A stretch of 52,721 bases of DNA. Source: Azospirillum endophyticum. GTDB taxonomy: Bacteria > Pseudomonadota > Alphaproteobacteria > Azospirillales > Azospirillaceae. This document shows, in pieces, positions 1 through 10,185 of the stretch. The first letter of the stretch is position 1, and the number at the start of each line of letters is the position of its first letter. The stretch covers positions 10,039-62,759 of the forward strand of contig NZ_JAENHM010000048.1 in the NCBI RefSeq assembly GCF_016595245.1. Direction: 5' to 3'. The notes below the pieces were generated by a model, which saw nothing but the letters and a program-made list of their open reading frames with translations, was not told where the DNA came from and searched no databases. Made by a program: the position numbers and the translations under genes.

Positions 1-153
1 GGGTGAGGGGGATGCGTGGCGAGGATTGTTTCAGTGACGAGGGGTTTGCACGCCGACTTACGCCACGCGGTGCGTCCCCCTCACCCCGACCCTCTCCCCG
101 GGGGGGAGAGGGGGAAACGGTCCGCATCAGTCCAGCCATCCCCCTCACTCCCC
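1..153. repeat. GC-rich palindromic intergenic repeat (family A)
   Basis: No gene is visible left of the ABC ATPase stop codon. The stretch holds a hairpin with arms CCCTCTCCCC (90-99) and GGGGAGAGGG (103-112). It is preceded by CCCCTCACCCC at about 77-87, whose reverse complement also occurs at about 1-12. A related motif lies at 52621-52662 at the other end of the window. This resembles the abundant REP-like palindromes found between genes of high-GC alphaproteobacteria. It could act as a transcript end for the minus-strand ABC gene, but no T-run follows it. Confidence 0.6.
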
Positions 154-912
154 CGCCGCCTGCAGCTTTGCGCGTCGGGCCGCCTGCCCGTCGTCGGCGA
201 TCCGCCCATCCGCCAGCCGCACCGTGCGGTCGCAGCGCGCGGCGAGGCTCTGGTCGTGGGTGATCAGCACCAGCGTCGTGCCGCGCCGCTCCGCCAGATC
301 GAACAGCAGCTTGACGATGGTGGCGCCGGTGTCGATGTCGAGGTTGCCGGTCGGCTCGTCGGCCAGCAGCAGTGACGGCTCGGTGACGAAGGCGCGGGCC
401 AGCGCGGTGCGCTGCTGCTCGCCGCCCGACAGCTGGCCGGGATAATGGTGGACGCGGTGGCCCAAGCCCACCTGTTCCAGCCCGACGCGGGCGCGGTCGA
501 AGGCGTCGGCGACCCCGGCGAACTCCAGCGGGATGGCGACATTCTCCAGCGCCGTCATCGTCGGCACCAGATGGAAGGCCTGGAAGACGATCCCGACATG
601 CTGGCGGCGGAAGCGCGCCAAGCCATCCTCGTCCAACCGGCCGAGATCCTGGCCGGCGACGCGGACGACGCCGCCGCTGGGGCGTTCCAGCCCGGCCATC
701 ACCATCATCATGGTCGACTTGCCGGAGCCGCTGGGGCCGACGACGCCGACCCGCTCGCCGGCCGTAACCTGAAGATTCACGCCGCGCAGGATGTTGACGG
801 GTCCGGCGCCGCTGTCCAATTTCAGGTGGACGTCGTCGAGTTCAACGATTGAATCGTTGGGGGACCGGGCGATGAAATCTGACGACGTTGCAGGGGACTG
901 AGCCTTGGACAT
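145..912 (-). CDS. ABC transporter ATP-binding protein, LolD/YbbA type
   Basis: ATPase subunit (255 aa) of a MacB/LolD-family exporter complex that acts on the cytoplasmic face of the inner membrane. Walker A GPSGSGKST is at about residues 59-67, signature LSGGEQQ at 161-167, Walker B LLLADE at 181-186 and the switch histidine at 219. The start was set at ATG 910-912, because the 21 residues that an upstream start would add do not resemble the family. Divergent to a TesA-type esterase, as ybbA and tesA are in E. coli, which favours a YbbA role over LolD. The cognate permease (YbbP-like) is not inside the window; it would be expected just to the left. The start codon shares two bases with the tesA start on the other strand. 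Confidence 0.88.
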   Translation of the reverse strand: MSKAQSPATSSDFIARSPNDSIVELDDVHLKLDSGAGPVNILRGVNLQVTAGERVGVVGPSGSGKSTMMMVMAGLERPSGGVVRVAGQDLGRLDEDGLARFRRQHVGIVFQAFHLVPTMTALENVAIPLEFAGVADAFDRARVGLEQVGLGHRVHHYPGQLSGGEQQRTALARAFVTEPSLLLADEPTGNLDIDTGATIVKLLFDLAERRGTTLVLITHDQSLAARCDRTVRLADGRIADDGQAARRAKLQAAGE

Positions 913-1660
913 GCGACACTCGCACAAGCGGAATGGACCATCGCCATATGGCACGACCCGCCGGGCTTTCAACACGGGCGCCCTTGGCGTGGCGCTCGCC
1001 TTTCTTTTCGCCGCAGGGGCATCGATGACCGTTCCGACCCGCGCGGTTGCCGCGCAGCCGGTGAAGCTGCTGGCGCTGGGCGACAGCCTGACCGCCGGCT
1101 ACGGCTTGCCGGAACCGCAGGGCTTCACCCGGCAGCTGGAGAAGGCGCTGGCCGCCAAGGGCTACAGCGTCACCGTCGTCAATGCCGGCGTGTCGGGCGA
1201 CACCACGGCGGGCGGGCGGGCGCGGCTGGACTGGGCACTGGCCGACAAGCCGGACGCCGCCATCGTCGAACTCGGCGCCAACGACATGCTGCGCGGGCTC
1301 GACCCGGGTCAGGCCAAGGCCAACCTCGACGCCATCCTGAAGACGCTGAAGGAGCGCAAGGTCCCGACCCTGCTGGCCGGCATGTTCGCCTCGCCCAGCC
1401 TGGGCAAGCCCTACACCGACAGCTTCAACGCCATCTACCCCGATCTGGCGAAGACCTACGATGTGCCGCTCTATCCCTTCTTCCTCGACGGGGTGGCGTT
1501 GCAGCAGGCGTTGATCCAACAGGACGGGCTTCATCCCAACGCCCAGGGCGTGGCCATCATCGTCGAGCGTATCCTGCCCTCCGTCACCGCACTGCTCGAC
1601 AGCTTGCCGCAAATCCAGAAGACTGCGGACCAGAAGACTACGGAAAAGCCCGGAGGCTGA
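911..1660 (+). CDS. tesA: TesA-type SGNH/GDSL arylesterase or lysophospholipase, exported
   Basis: Exported multifunctional esterase/thioesterase (249 aa) of the SGNH hydrolase family. The four family blocks are visible: GDSL with nucleophile Ser59, Gly in NAGVSGD, Asn124 in GANDM, and the Asp/His pair in DGLHPN (about 205-208). The N-terminus carries TTRRAF followed by a hydrophobic stretch and a likely cleavage site after AVA (about residue 48). This looks like a Tat-type rather than a plain Sec signal. The start is ATG 911; an in-frame TTG at 905 is possible. It is followed after 6 nt by a FIST gene, so the two are probably co-transcribed. Substrate preference cannot be read from sequence. 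Confidence 0.88.
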   Translation: MRHSHKRNGPSPYGTTRRAFNTGALGVALAFLFAAGASMTVPTRAVAAQPVKLLALGDSLTAGYGLPEPQGFTRQLEKALAAKGYSVTVVNAGVSGDTTAGGRARLDWALADKPDAAIVELGANDMLRGLDPGQAKANLDAILKTLKERKVPTLLAGMFASPSLGKPYTDSFNAIYPDLAKTYDVPLYPFFLDGVALQQALIQQDGLHPNAQGVAIIVERILPSVTALLDSLPQIQKTADQKTTEKPGG

Positions 1661-1666
1661 CCCATC

Positions 1667-2818
1667 ATGACCGTTTCCCTCGACAGCGACACCCGCTTTC
1701 ACGCCGCCTGCGCCGCCGGGGCGGAGTGGGGGCCGACGGTCAAGGCCTGCCTGGATCGCCTGGGCCCGGTCGCCGGTTGCAACCTGGGCTTCCTCTACCT
1801 GACCGACGGGATGGCGGAGCATGCGACCAGCATCGTCACCCTGCTGCGCGGCGTCACCGGCATCCGCCATTGGGTCGGCACGGTCGGCATCGGCGTGATG
1901 GCCAACGGCGACGCCCTGTTCGACGAGCCGGGGCTGGCGATCATGGCCGCCCGCCTGCCGGAGGACAGCTTCCGCCTGTTCCCCACCCTGACGGACGGGC
2001 TGGAGCCTTTGCGCGGCAGTGCCGGCGGCTGGCTCGACAAGCATGGCGCCGCGCTGGCGCTGGTCCATGTCGACCCGCACCATGCCGACATGGCCGGGCT
2101 GGTCTCCCGCCTGTCGGAGGAGGCCGGCGTCTTCCTGGTCGGCGGCCTGTCCGCCTCGCGCGGGGAGTTCCCGCAGATCGCCGCCGGGGCGGAGGATGCC
2201 GATCCGGTCGCCGAGGGCGGCGTGTCGGGGGTGCTGTTCGCGCCCGATCTGCCGGTCGCCACCGCCCTGACCCAGGGCTGCCGCCCCATCGGGCCGACCC
2301 GCACCGTCACCGCCAGCGACGACAACGTCATCCTGGAGATCGATGGCCGCCCGGCGCTGGACGTCTTCAAGGAGGACATCGGGCCGGAGCTTGCCGCCGA
2401 CCTGCGGCAGGTCGCCGGGGTGATCTGCGCCGGGCTGCCCATCGCCGGCTCCGACACCCAGGACTATCTGGTGCGCGACCTCATCGCCATCGACCCGCGC
2501 GCCGGCTGGCTCTCCATCGCGGAGCGGGTGACCACCGGCCAAGCCGTGATGTTCACCCGCCGCGATGCCGACACCGCCGCCGCCGACATGCGCCGGATGC
2601 TGGACGGCCTCAGGAAACGGGTGAAGACGAGGCCGAAGGGGGCGGTGTATGTCAGCTGCATCGCCCGTGGACCCGGCTTGTTCGGCACCGCCGATGCCGA
2701 GCTGTCGATGATCCGCGAGACCTTCGGCGATATCCCGCTGACCGGCTTCTTCGCCTCCGGCGAGGTGTCGCACAACCGGCTCTACGGCTACACCGGCGTG
2801 CTGACGCTCTTCCTCTAA
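1667..2818 (+). CDS. FIST domain sensor protein
   Basis: 383 aa protein with the two-part FIST architecture (FIST_N about 20-230, FIST_C about 235-375). FIST is thought to be a small-molecule sensing module, often linked to signal transduction enzymes. Family-like segments are the glycine-rich FLVGGLSASRGEF around 155-170 and the closing GFFASGEVSHN near the C-terminus. No output domain is fused, so it may deliver a ligand or signal to another protein. A GGAGG ribosome site lies 11 nt ahead of the ATG, inside the end of tesA. It sits in a likely operon tesA-FIST-aldo/keto reductase. Ligand and partner are unknown. Confidence 0.82.
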   Translation: MTVSLDSDTRFHAACAAGAEWGPTVKACLDRLGPVAGCNLGFLYLTDGMAEHATSIVTLLRGVTGIRHWVGTVGIGVMANGDALFDEPGLAIMAARLPEDSFRLFPTLTDGLEPLRGSAGGWLDKHGAALALVHVDPHHADMAGLVSRLSEEAGVFLVGGLSASRGEFPQIAAGAEDADPVAEGGVSGVLFAPDLPVATALTQGCRPIGPTRTVTASDDNVILEIDGRPALDVFKEDIGPELAADLRQVAGVICAGLPIAGSDTQDYLVRDLIAIDPRAGWLSIAERVTTGQAVMFTRRDADTAAADMRRMLDGLRKRVKTRPKGAVYVSCIARGPGLFGTADAELSMIRETFGDIPLTGFFASGEVSHNRLYGYTGVLTLFL

Positions 2819-2846
2819 AAGCCTCTTCGAACAAGGAACGTCTCGG

Positions 2847-3890
2847 ATGCAGTATCGTCCGCTCGGCCGCACCGGCCTGTCGGTCAGCGCCATCGGCCTC
2901 GGCACCATGACCTGGGGCCGCCAGAACACCGAGGCCGAAGGCCATGCCCAGATGGACGCGGCGCTCGACCGCGGCATCACTTTCTGGGACACGGCGGAAA
3001 TGTACGCCATCCCGCCCACCGCCGACACCTACGGCAAGACCGAGGCGGTGATCGGCAGCTGGTTCCAGTCGCGCGGCAAGCGCGACAAGGTGATCCTCGC
3101 CAGCAAGATCATCGGCGCGCCGGCCGGCGGCTTCGGCTGGATCCGCGAGGGCAAGTCGCGGCTGGACCGCGCCAACCTCTTCGCGGCGGTGGAGGCCAGC
3201 CTGTCGCGGCTGAAGACCGACTACATCGACCTCTACCAGATCCATTGGCCCGACCGCGTCACCAACCGCTTCGGTGTCCGCACCTACCGCCACAAGCCGG
3301 AGAATGACGGCGTGCCGATCGAGGAGACGCTGGCGGCGCTGGCCGAACTGGTCCAGGCCGGCAAGATCCGCCATGTCGGGCTGTCGAACGAGAGCCCCTG
3401 GGGCGTGATGCGCTGGCTGCGCGCCGCCGAGGTGGCCGGGCTGCCGCGCGTCGCCTCGATCCAGAACGCCTACAACCTGCTGAACCGGACCTTCGAGAAC
3501 GGGCTGTCGGAGGTGGCCCTGCGCGAGGATGTCGGACTGCTCGCCTATTCGCCGCTGGGCGCCGGCACGCTGACCGGCAAGTACCTGAACGGCACCGTGC
3601 CGCCGGGCAGCCGCCGCGCGCTCGACCACCGGCCGTCGCGCTACGCCACCGTCAACGCCGACGCAGCGACGGAAGCCTATCTGGAGATTGCCCGTCGCCA
3701 CGGGCTGGCGCCCAACCAGATGGCCATCGCCTTCACGTTGCAGCAACCCTTCGTCGCTTCGTCGCTGATCGGGGCGACGACGATGGAGACGCTGATCTCC
3801 AACATCGACTCCCTCGACCTGACCCTGTCGCCGGAGGTGCTGGCGGAGATCGACGCCGTGCACAACCGCCTGCCGGATCCGTGCCCGTAA
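2847..3890 (+). CDS. NADP(H)-dependent aldo/keto reductase, Tas-like
   Basis: 347 aa TIM-barrel oxidoreductase close to the Tas group. It would reduce carbonyl substrates with NADPH in the cytoplasm. The catalytic tetrad is visible as Asp48 and Tyr53 (WDTAEMY), Lys87 (ASKI) and His133 (QIHW). The length matches Tas (about 346 aa). An AAGGAA site precedes the start by about 9 nt. Third gene of the tesA-FIST cluster (28 nt gap). The physiological substrate is unknown. A palindromic repeat element follows the stop codon. Confidence 0.88.
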   Translation: MQYRPLGRTGLSVSAIGLGTMTWGRQNTEAEGHAQMDAALDRGITFWDTAEMYAIPPTADTYGKTEAVIGSWFQSRGKRDKVILASKIIGAPAGGFGWIREGKSRLDRANLFAAVEASLSRLKTDYIDLYQIHWPDRVTNRFGVRTYRHKPENDGVPIEETLAALAELVQAGKIRHVGLSNESPWGVMRWLRAAEVAGLPRVASIQNAYNLLNRTFENGLSEVALREDVGLLAYSPLGAGTLTGKYLNGTVPPGSRRALDHRPSRYATVNADAATEAYLEIARRHGLAPNQMAIAFTLQQPFVASSLIGATTMETLISNIDSLDLTLSPEVLAEIDAVHNRLPDPCP

Positions 3891-3907
3891 GCTGTTGGCC
3901 GCAATTG

Positions 3908-4070
3908 CCCCCACCTAACCTCCCCCGCTGAGCGGGGGAGGGACTACCGCCGAACGCCGACAAAGCTCCAATCCCCTCCCCCGCCCAGCTCTCGCACAAA
4001 GCTTTGCTTTGTGCTGACGCGACAGGCGGACCGTAGGTCCGCTGAGAGCGGGGGAGGGTCAGGGTGGGGG
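3908..4070. repeat. MITE-like element with inverted B-type ends
   Basis: The gap between the aldo/keto reductase and the phosphodiesterase gene is filled by a structured element. The left arm, a C-rich run ending in ACCTCCCCCGCT (3908-3929), recurs inverted on the right (4047-4070, ending GGTGGGGG). The left arm itself continues into a near-perfect palindrome (3919-3941). Inside are two further hairpins: GCACAAAG/CTTTGTGC (3994-4014) and GCGGACC/GGTCCGC (4026-4042). No ORF is credible here. The layout suggests a small non-autonomous repeat or a REP doublet. A single B-type arm recurs near 52534. Confidence 0.6.
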
Positions 4071-4100
4071 TCTAACTCCGCCGATATATGGAGGTGTCCC

Positions 4101-4643
4101 ATGCTCCGCCTGTTCGTCGCGCTCGACCTGACGGAGGAGGTGCGTCGGCGTCTGGCCGGGCTGGCCGGCGGGGTGCCCGGCGCGCGCTGGACCGAGCCTG
4201 AGACCATGCATCTGACCCTGCGCTTCATCGGCGAGGTGCCGGAGGATCAGGCGATGGACATCGACGCCGCCTTGGCCGAACTGCGGGCACCGGCCTTCCC
4301 GCTCACGCTCGATGGCGTCGGCGTGTTCGCCGGCGCCCGCAAGGCGCGGGTGCTGTGGGCAGGGGTCGAGCGCAACGAGGCGCTGGCCCATCTCCAGGCC
4401 AAGGTCGAATCCGCGATCGTCCGCTGCGGCTTGCCGGTGGAGGAGCGGAAATTCTCCCCCCACATCACGCTGGCCCGGCTGAAGGACGCACCGGCCGACC
4501 GCATCGGACGTTTCCTGTCCGACCGCGGCCTGTTCCGCGCCGGTCCGATTCCGGTCGATCACATCACGCTCTACCGCAGCCATCCCGGCAACGGCGGTGC
4601 CGTCTATGAAGCGTTGCGGGAGTATCCGCTGGAGGCCGTTTAG
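4101..4643 (+). CDS. thpR: RNA 2',3'-cyclic phosphodiesterase (2H family)
   Basis: 180 aa member of the LigT/ThpR 2H phosphoesterase family, which hydrolyses 2',3'-cyclic phosphate ends of RNA and can catalyse a 2'-5' ligation in vitro. The two catalytic HxTx motifs are HLTL (37-40) and HITL (121-124), spaced as usual. ATG 4101 was chosen because GGAGG lies 7 nt ahead; an upstream in-frame ATG falls inside the repeat element. Its TAG overlaps the TAA of the convergent GGDEF gene by 4 bases (4640-4643). Confidence 0.88.
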   Translation: MLRLFVALDLTEEVRRRLAGLAGGVPGARWTEPETMHLTLRFIGEVPEDQAMDIDAALAELRAPAFPLTLDGVGVFAGARKARVLWAGVERNEALAHLQAKVESAIVRCGLPVEERKFSPHITLARLKDAPADRIGRFLSDRGLFRAGPIPVDHITLYRSHPGNGGAVYEALREYPLEAV

Positions 4644-5824
4644 GCGACGATCCCGTCCCAGGGCTCGGCATCGGTTTGCGGGGGGATGCCGGGTCCGACC
4701 ACGCGGTCCTTGCCGTCCTGCTTGGCGCGGTACATGCGCTGGTCGGCCAGTTCCACCAGGGTTTCCCAGTCGGCGGTACGGTCGGCCGTCTGCTCGGCGA
4801 TGCCGATGCTGGCGGTCTGCAGGCTGCCGTCCGGCCGCCTGCCGAATCCGGCGCGCCGCATCCGCTCCACCGCGATCATCGCACCGTCGATCCGGGTGTC
4901 GGGCATGAGGACCAGGAACTCTTCCCCGCCCCAGCGGATCAGCGCGTCGGACTGGCGCAGCAGGCTGCGGATGGTGTTGGCGGCATGGCGCAGGACGCGG
5001 TCGCCCTCCTCATGCCCATGGCGGTCGTTGACCGCCTTGAAGTCGTCCAGGTCGACGAAGATCGCCGTCAGCGGCTGCGACGTCCGTTCCGCATGGGCGA
5101 CCTGGAGTTTCAGCAACTCCTCGCCGATGCGGCGGGAAAAGGCGCCGGTCAGCGCGTCGTGCGCCGCCTGCTCCAGCAGGGCGATCATGAAATGCAGCTG
5201 GCTGATCGCCGCCAGCGTCGCCACCACCGCGATCAGCGCCAGCAGCCACAGCGCGCTGATGTAGGAGGGGAACGGCATCACCAGCGAGCCGTAGAAGCCG
5301 GCGGCCAGATGGGCGCCCAGCATCGGCGCGGCGAACAGCGCCCCTTCCGTGGCGGTCAGCGGAAAGACGCTGAGGCCCGCCACCATCACGAAGGGCAGAT
5401 AGCCGTAGCCGGCGCTGACGGCGATGCGCAGGTCGTCGACGCCCTGGTTGTAGAGCAGCGGATGGGAGATGGCGAAGAACAGCGTCGGGATCGCCAGCAG
5501 CGCCGCCAGCCGTCCCCAGGCGCAGGCCATGTCCTCGCAGGAGCGGCGGTCGAAGGCGAGCGCCAGGAAGGCGGCGCTGGCGGTCAGGCGCAGCAGGATC
5601 AGCCAGATCGCCAGCGACCAGTCGAAGACGGTGACGTCGATGGCGATCCACAGCGGCGTCAGCACGCCGAAGATCAGCGCCACCATGCGCACGCGCGACC
5701 GGATCATCGCGGCGCGGCGGCGTTGCAGGATCGGCGAGTGGCCGGCGGGATGGATCAGATCGGGCAGTTCGTCGCCGCGGACGAAGGCGTCGACCATCGC
5801 GGCGAGAAGCCTCTCAACCCGCAT
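4640..5824 (-). CDS. membrane diguanylate cyclase (GGDEF domain)
   Basis: 394 aa inner-membrane enzyme that would make c-di-GMP from two GTP. About five or six hydrophobic segments span residues 45-215, forming an uncharacterised membrane sensor module, and are followed by a GGDEF domain (about 222-385). The active motif is GGEEF (299-303), which is a catalytic variant. The allosteric I-site RQSD (290-293) lies the usual five residues upstream, so product inhibition is expected. No EAL domain is present. Start ATG 5822-5824 was preferred for a G-rich site 8 nt upstream; an ATG at 5857 would add 11 residues. Target pathway unknown. Confidence 0.87.
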   Translation of the reverse strand: MRVERLLAAMVDAFVRGDELPDLIHPAGHSPILQRRRAAMIRSRVRMVALIFGVLTPLWIAIDVTVFDWSLAIWLILLRLTASAAFLALAFDRRSCEDMACAWGRLAALLAIPTLFFAISHPLLYNQGVDDLRIAVSAGYGYLPFVMVAGLSVFPLTATEGALFAAPMLGAHLAAGFYGSLVMPFPSYISALWLLALIAVVATLAAISQLHFMIALLEQAAHDALTGAFSRRIGEELLKLQVAHAERTSQPLTAIFVDLDDFKAVNDRHGHEEGDRVLRHAANTIRSLLRQSDALIRWGGEEFLVLMPDTRIDGAMIAVERMRRAGFGRRPDGSLQTASIGIAEQTADRTADWETLVELADQRMYRAKQDGKDRVVGPGIPPQTDAEPWDGIVA

Positions 5825-5973
5825 CAGGCAGCCTGCCCCCCGGCAGCGGCCGGACATGTCGCCAATGGATTAGACATGAAGGGTGATTACACGGGCATGA
5901 CGGCCCCTTCAACGGCTTTCGCGCCGGAATGGCCGGCGGACCATCGGAAAACGCGGAAAGATCCCGGTATGCG

Positions 5974-6013
5974 ACAAAAAGCTGCGGGCGGCGCGTCGTC
6001 GACGCACCGCCCG
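5974..6013 (-). terminator. Rho-independent terminator of dnaJ
   Basis: A 14-bp inverted repeat with one mismatch (5985-5998 and 6000-6013) lies 38 nt past the dnaJ stop. On the minus strand it is followed by CAGCTTTTTG, giving a short U-tract. The rest of the gap up to the diguanylate cyclase start (5825-5973) shows no clear feature. Confidence 0.7.
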
Positions 6014-6051
6014 TTCAAAAAGCCCGACCGCAGGGAAATCCCGGCCGCCGA

Positions 6052-7203
6052 TCAGTCCTTCAGGTCTTCCCAAAGCTCCTTCACCTTGGCGAAGAAGCCT
6101 TCCGACTGCGGGTTCGACCCTTCCTTGGCGGCGCCTTCGAACTCGCGCAGCAGTTCCTGCTGGCGCTTGGTCAGGTTCACCGGGGTCTCCACCACCGCCT
6201 GGATGTACATGTCGCCGCGCTGGGCGCTGCGCAGGACCGACATGCCCTTGCCCTTGATGCGGAACTGGTGGCCGGACTGGGTGCCGGGCGGCACCGTCAC
6301 CTTGGTGCGGGTGCCGTCGATGGTCGGCACCTCCACCGACCCGCCGAGCGCCGCCGTGGTCATCGGGATCGGCACCCGGCAATGGATGTTGGCGCCGTCG
6401 CGCTGGAAGATCGGGTGCGGGCCGATGGCCAGGAAGATGTAGAGGTCGCCGGCCGGCGCCCCGCGCAGTCCCGCCTCGCCCTCGCCGGCCAGACGGATGC
6501 GGGTGCCGTCCTCGACGCCGGCGGGAATGTTGACCTGCAGCGACTTTTCCTTGCGCAGCCGGCCGGAGCCGCCGCAGTTCTTGCAGGCGTCCTTGATGAC
6601 CTTGCCGGCGCCGTGGCAGCCGGGACAGGTTCGCTCGATGGTGAAGAAGCCCTGCTGTGCCCGCACCTTGCCGTGACCCTGGCAGGTCGGGCAGGTGATC
6701 GGCTGGGTTCCCGCCGCGGCGCCGGAGCCGCTGCAGCTGTCGCACTGCACGGTGGTGGGCACGCGGATGGTGGTCTGGGTGCCCTTGAAGGCGTCCTCCA
6801 GCCCGATCTCCAGATTGTAGCGCAGATCCTGGCCGCGGCCGGACGCCCCGCCGCCGCCGCGGCGCCCGCCCATGAACTCGCCGAACATCTCGTCGAAGAT
6901 GTCGGCGAAGCCGCCGCCGCCGCCGAAGTCGAAGTTGAAGCCGCCGGCCCCGGCGCCCGCGCCCGGACCACGGCCACCCTCGAAGGCGGCGTGGCCGAAC
7001 CGGTCGTAGGCCGCGCGCTTCTGATCGTCCTTCAGGACCTCGTAGGCTTCGCTGACTTCCTTGAACTTCTGCTCGGCGTCCTTGTCACCCTGGTTGCGGT
7101 CCGGGTGGTACTGCATCGCCATCTTGCGATAAGCCTTTTTCAGCTCATCCGCGCTGGCGCTCTTCGCCACACCGAGCAGCTCGTAATAATCCTGTTTCGC
7201 CAT
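6052..7203 (-). CDS. dnaJ: chaperone protein DnaJ
   Basis: 383 aa type I Hsp40, the cytoplasmic co-chaperone that stimulates the DnaK ATPase and presents unfolded clients. It has a J domain (1-70) with HPD at 33-35, a Gly/Phe-rich linker (about 75-130), and four CxxCxGxG zinc motifs ([32 protein letters not shown]). The C-terminal substrate-binding domains follow. Start ATG 7201-7203 gives the canonical [11 protein letters not shown]. It lies 162 nt downstream of dnaK on the same strand, with a strong hairpin between them, and ends in a Rho-independent terminator. Confidence 0.97.
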   Translation of the reverse strand: MAKQDYYELLGVAKSASADELKKAYRKMAMQYHPDRNQGDKDAEQKFKEVSEAYEVLKDDQKRAAYDRFGHAAFEGGRGPGAGAGAGGFNFDFGGGGGFADIFDEMFGEFMGGRRGGGGASGRGQDLRYNLEIGLEDAFKGTQTTIRVPTTVQCDSCSGSGAAAGTQPITCPTCQGHGKVRAQQGFFTIERTCPGCHGAGKVIKDACKNCGGSGRLRKEKSLQVNIPAGVEDGTRIRLAGEGEAGLRGAPAGDLYIFLAIGPHPIFQRDGANIHCRVPIPMTTAALGGSVEVPTIDGTRTKVTVPPGTQSGHQFRIKGKGMSVLRSAQRGDMYIQAVVETPVNLTKRQQELLREFEGAAKEGSNPQSEGFFAKVKELWEDLKD

Positions 7204-7278
7204 GGGGGCCGACCGCCTTTGAGTCGTTCTGGTCCAAACTGTCCGCATCGTACCGGAGCCTGAGCCCAGCATACCGAA

Positions 7279-7307
7279 GGCCCGCCGCCGGGGAAAGGCG
7301 GCGGGCC
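7279..7307 (-). promoter_or_regulatory. dnaK-dnaJ intergenic stem-loop
   Basis: Perfect 11-bp GC stem (GGCCCGCCGCC at 7279-7289 pairing with 7297-7307) with a 7-nt loop, between the dnaK stop and the dnaJ start. No T-run follows on the minus strand. It therefore fits an attenuator or an RNA processing/stability element that sets the DnaK:DnaJ ratio better than a full terminator. The role is inferred. Confidence 0.55.
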
Positions 7308-7365
7308 ATCGATGCTCGCGTCAGATCCGTATCAAAAAGAAGCTGCCTGCCCTAAGAGACGGGCC

Positions 7366-9282
<1,917 letters not shown>

Positions 9283-9904
9283 GTTCAGCCTCTTTCGTTC
9301 GGCAGATGCGTGGCGGCCCGTCTGGTCCGGCACCGCCGCGATCCCCATAGGGTCGGTGAAACGTCGGTGGAGCGCTTGGGGGTCCGGATACCGGGGAGCG
9401 ATGCCCCCGGGTCCGGCCCGTGCTGGCGGAGATATAGGCGGAGCCGTTTCGGGCTGCAACAGGGTGGCGCGCCTTTCGGCCCGCAAAAGCGGGGAAAAAA
9501 CGTTGCCGCGACATCCTTTGCCACACCGGCGACGCCCGGCTGCCCTTCGCAATAGAATACTTGCGTACTCAAATACGGAAAGGCGAATATTCTGATATTC
9601 ACCTCCGTCTGATTCAAATCGTCACAGAGGTTACAAATGATAAATCCTTAGATCGTGAACTATCCGGCGGGGTTAACCTTTCATTAACAAGCAATCGAGT
9701 GCAAAGTCACCGTCAATCAATTCTCGGTTGCTATGATTATTCATGTTTTTGAGAATCTAACAGTGAAAACCAGAAGAAAATATGATATCTCCTTTGCCTT
9801 ATAGGGGTTGACCGCAAGGGGATGGGCAGGCGACGCCCCGTCGCAGCCGCCGGAGCGTGCGGTCCCATGCAGAGCTGGTTACACAGGTGCGAAAGGGAAG
9901 CGCG
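9283..9904. other. divergent intergenic region upstream of dnaK, AT-rich part
   Basis: 622 nt without a credible gene. The dnaK-proximal part is GC-rich and holds the predicted dnaK promoter. The section at about 9545-9800 is markedly AT-rich for this genome and carries short direct and inverted AATATTC/GATATTC words. A 63-codon ORF here has codon use unlike its neighbours and no family look, so it was not called. The AT-rich part could hold a transferred remnant, a regulatory region or an sRNA. Confidence 0.5.
9431..9459 (-). promoter_or_regulatory. predicted dnaK promoter
   Basis: On the minus strand TTGCAG (9454-9459), exactly 17 nt, then TATATC (9431-9436). It reads as a housekeeping promoter, while the CCTATAT context also resembles alphaproteobacterial RpoH -10 elements. 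It lies about 150 nt before the dnaK ATG. No CIRCE inverted repeat was seen. Confidence 0.45.
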
Positions 9905-10108
9905 ATGATGGACGAACGACGCGATGTGGCCCTGGCCATAAAGTCCTGCCTGGACAGCCTGATGAGCGATGCGACGCGCTGCGCTCTGGACGACCTGGCG
10001 CGCTTCCTCAGCCTCGCGGCGCTCGCCGCGGAGGAGGCTGCCGATGCCCACGATCCGCAGGCGGTCCGGATGAAGGCGTTGATGGCCAGCGGTGCCGGCC
10101 ACTGCTGA
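9905..10108 (+). CDS. small hypothetical protein
   Basis: 67 aa, predicted mostly helical and rich in Ala, Asp and Leu, with Cys residues at about 14, 25 and the C-terminus. No signal peptide or membrane segment. A purine-rich site (GAAAGGGAAG) lies just ahead of two adjacent ATGs (9905, 9908). I do not recognise a family. It stands alone between the dnaK upstream region and a convergent hypothetical gene. Confidence 0.5.
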   Translation: MMDERRDVALAIKSCLDSLMSDATRCALDDLARFLSLAALAAEEAADAHDPQAVRMKALMASGAGHC

Positions 10109-10185
10109 CCGGCCATCGCCGAGCGGCCGTTGCCGGCCGGACCTTGCGACTTGTCCCGGAATGCCGGGGCGGAAGCCGATCCGCT

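Noticed and set aside
842..3028. Very long open frame on the minus strand opposite tesA, FIST and the start of the aldo/keto reductase gene
   Set aside because: Its translation is Gly/Ala/Arg/Gln-rich and resembles no family, while the opposite strand encodes three clear families. High GC content makes long antisense frames common here.
9561..9752. 63-codon ORF in the AT-rich gap upstream of dnaK
   Set aside because: No ribosome site, AT-rich codon use unlike all neighbours and no recognisable motif.
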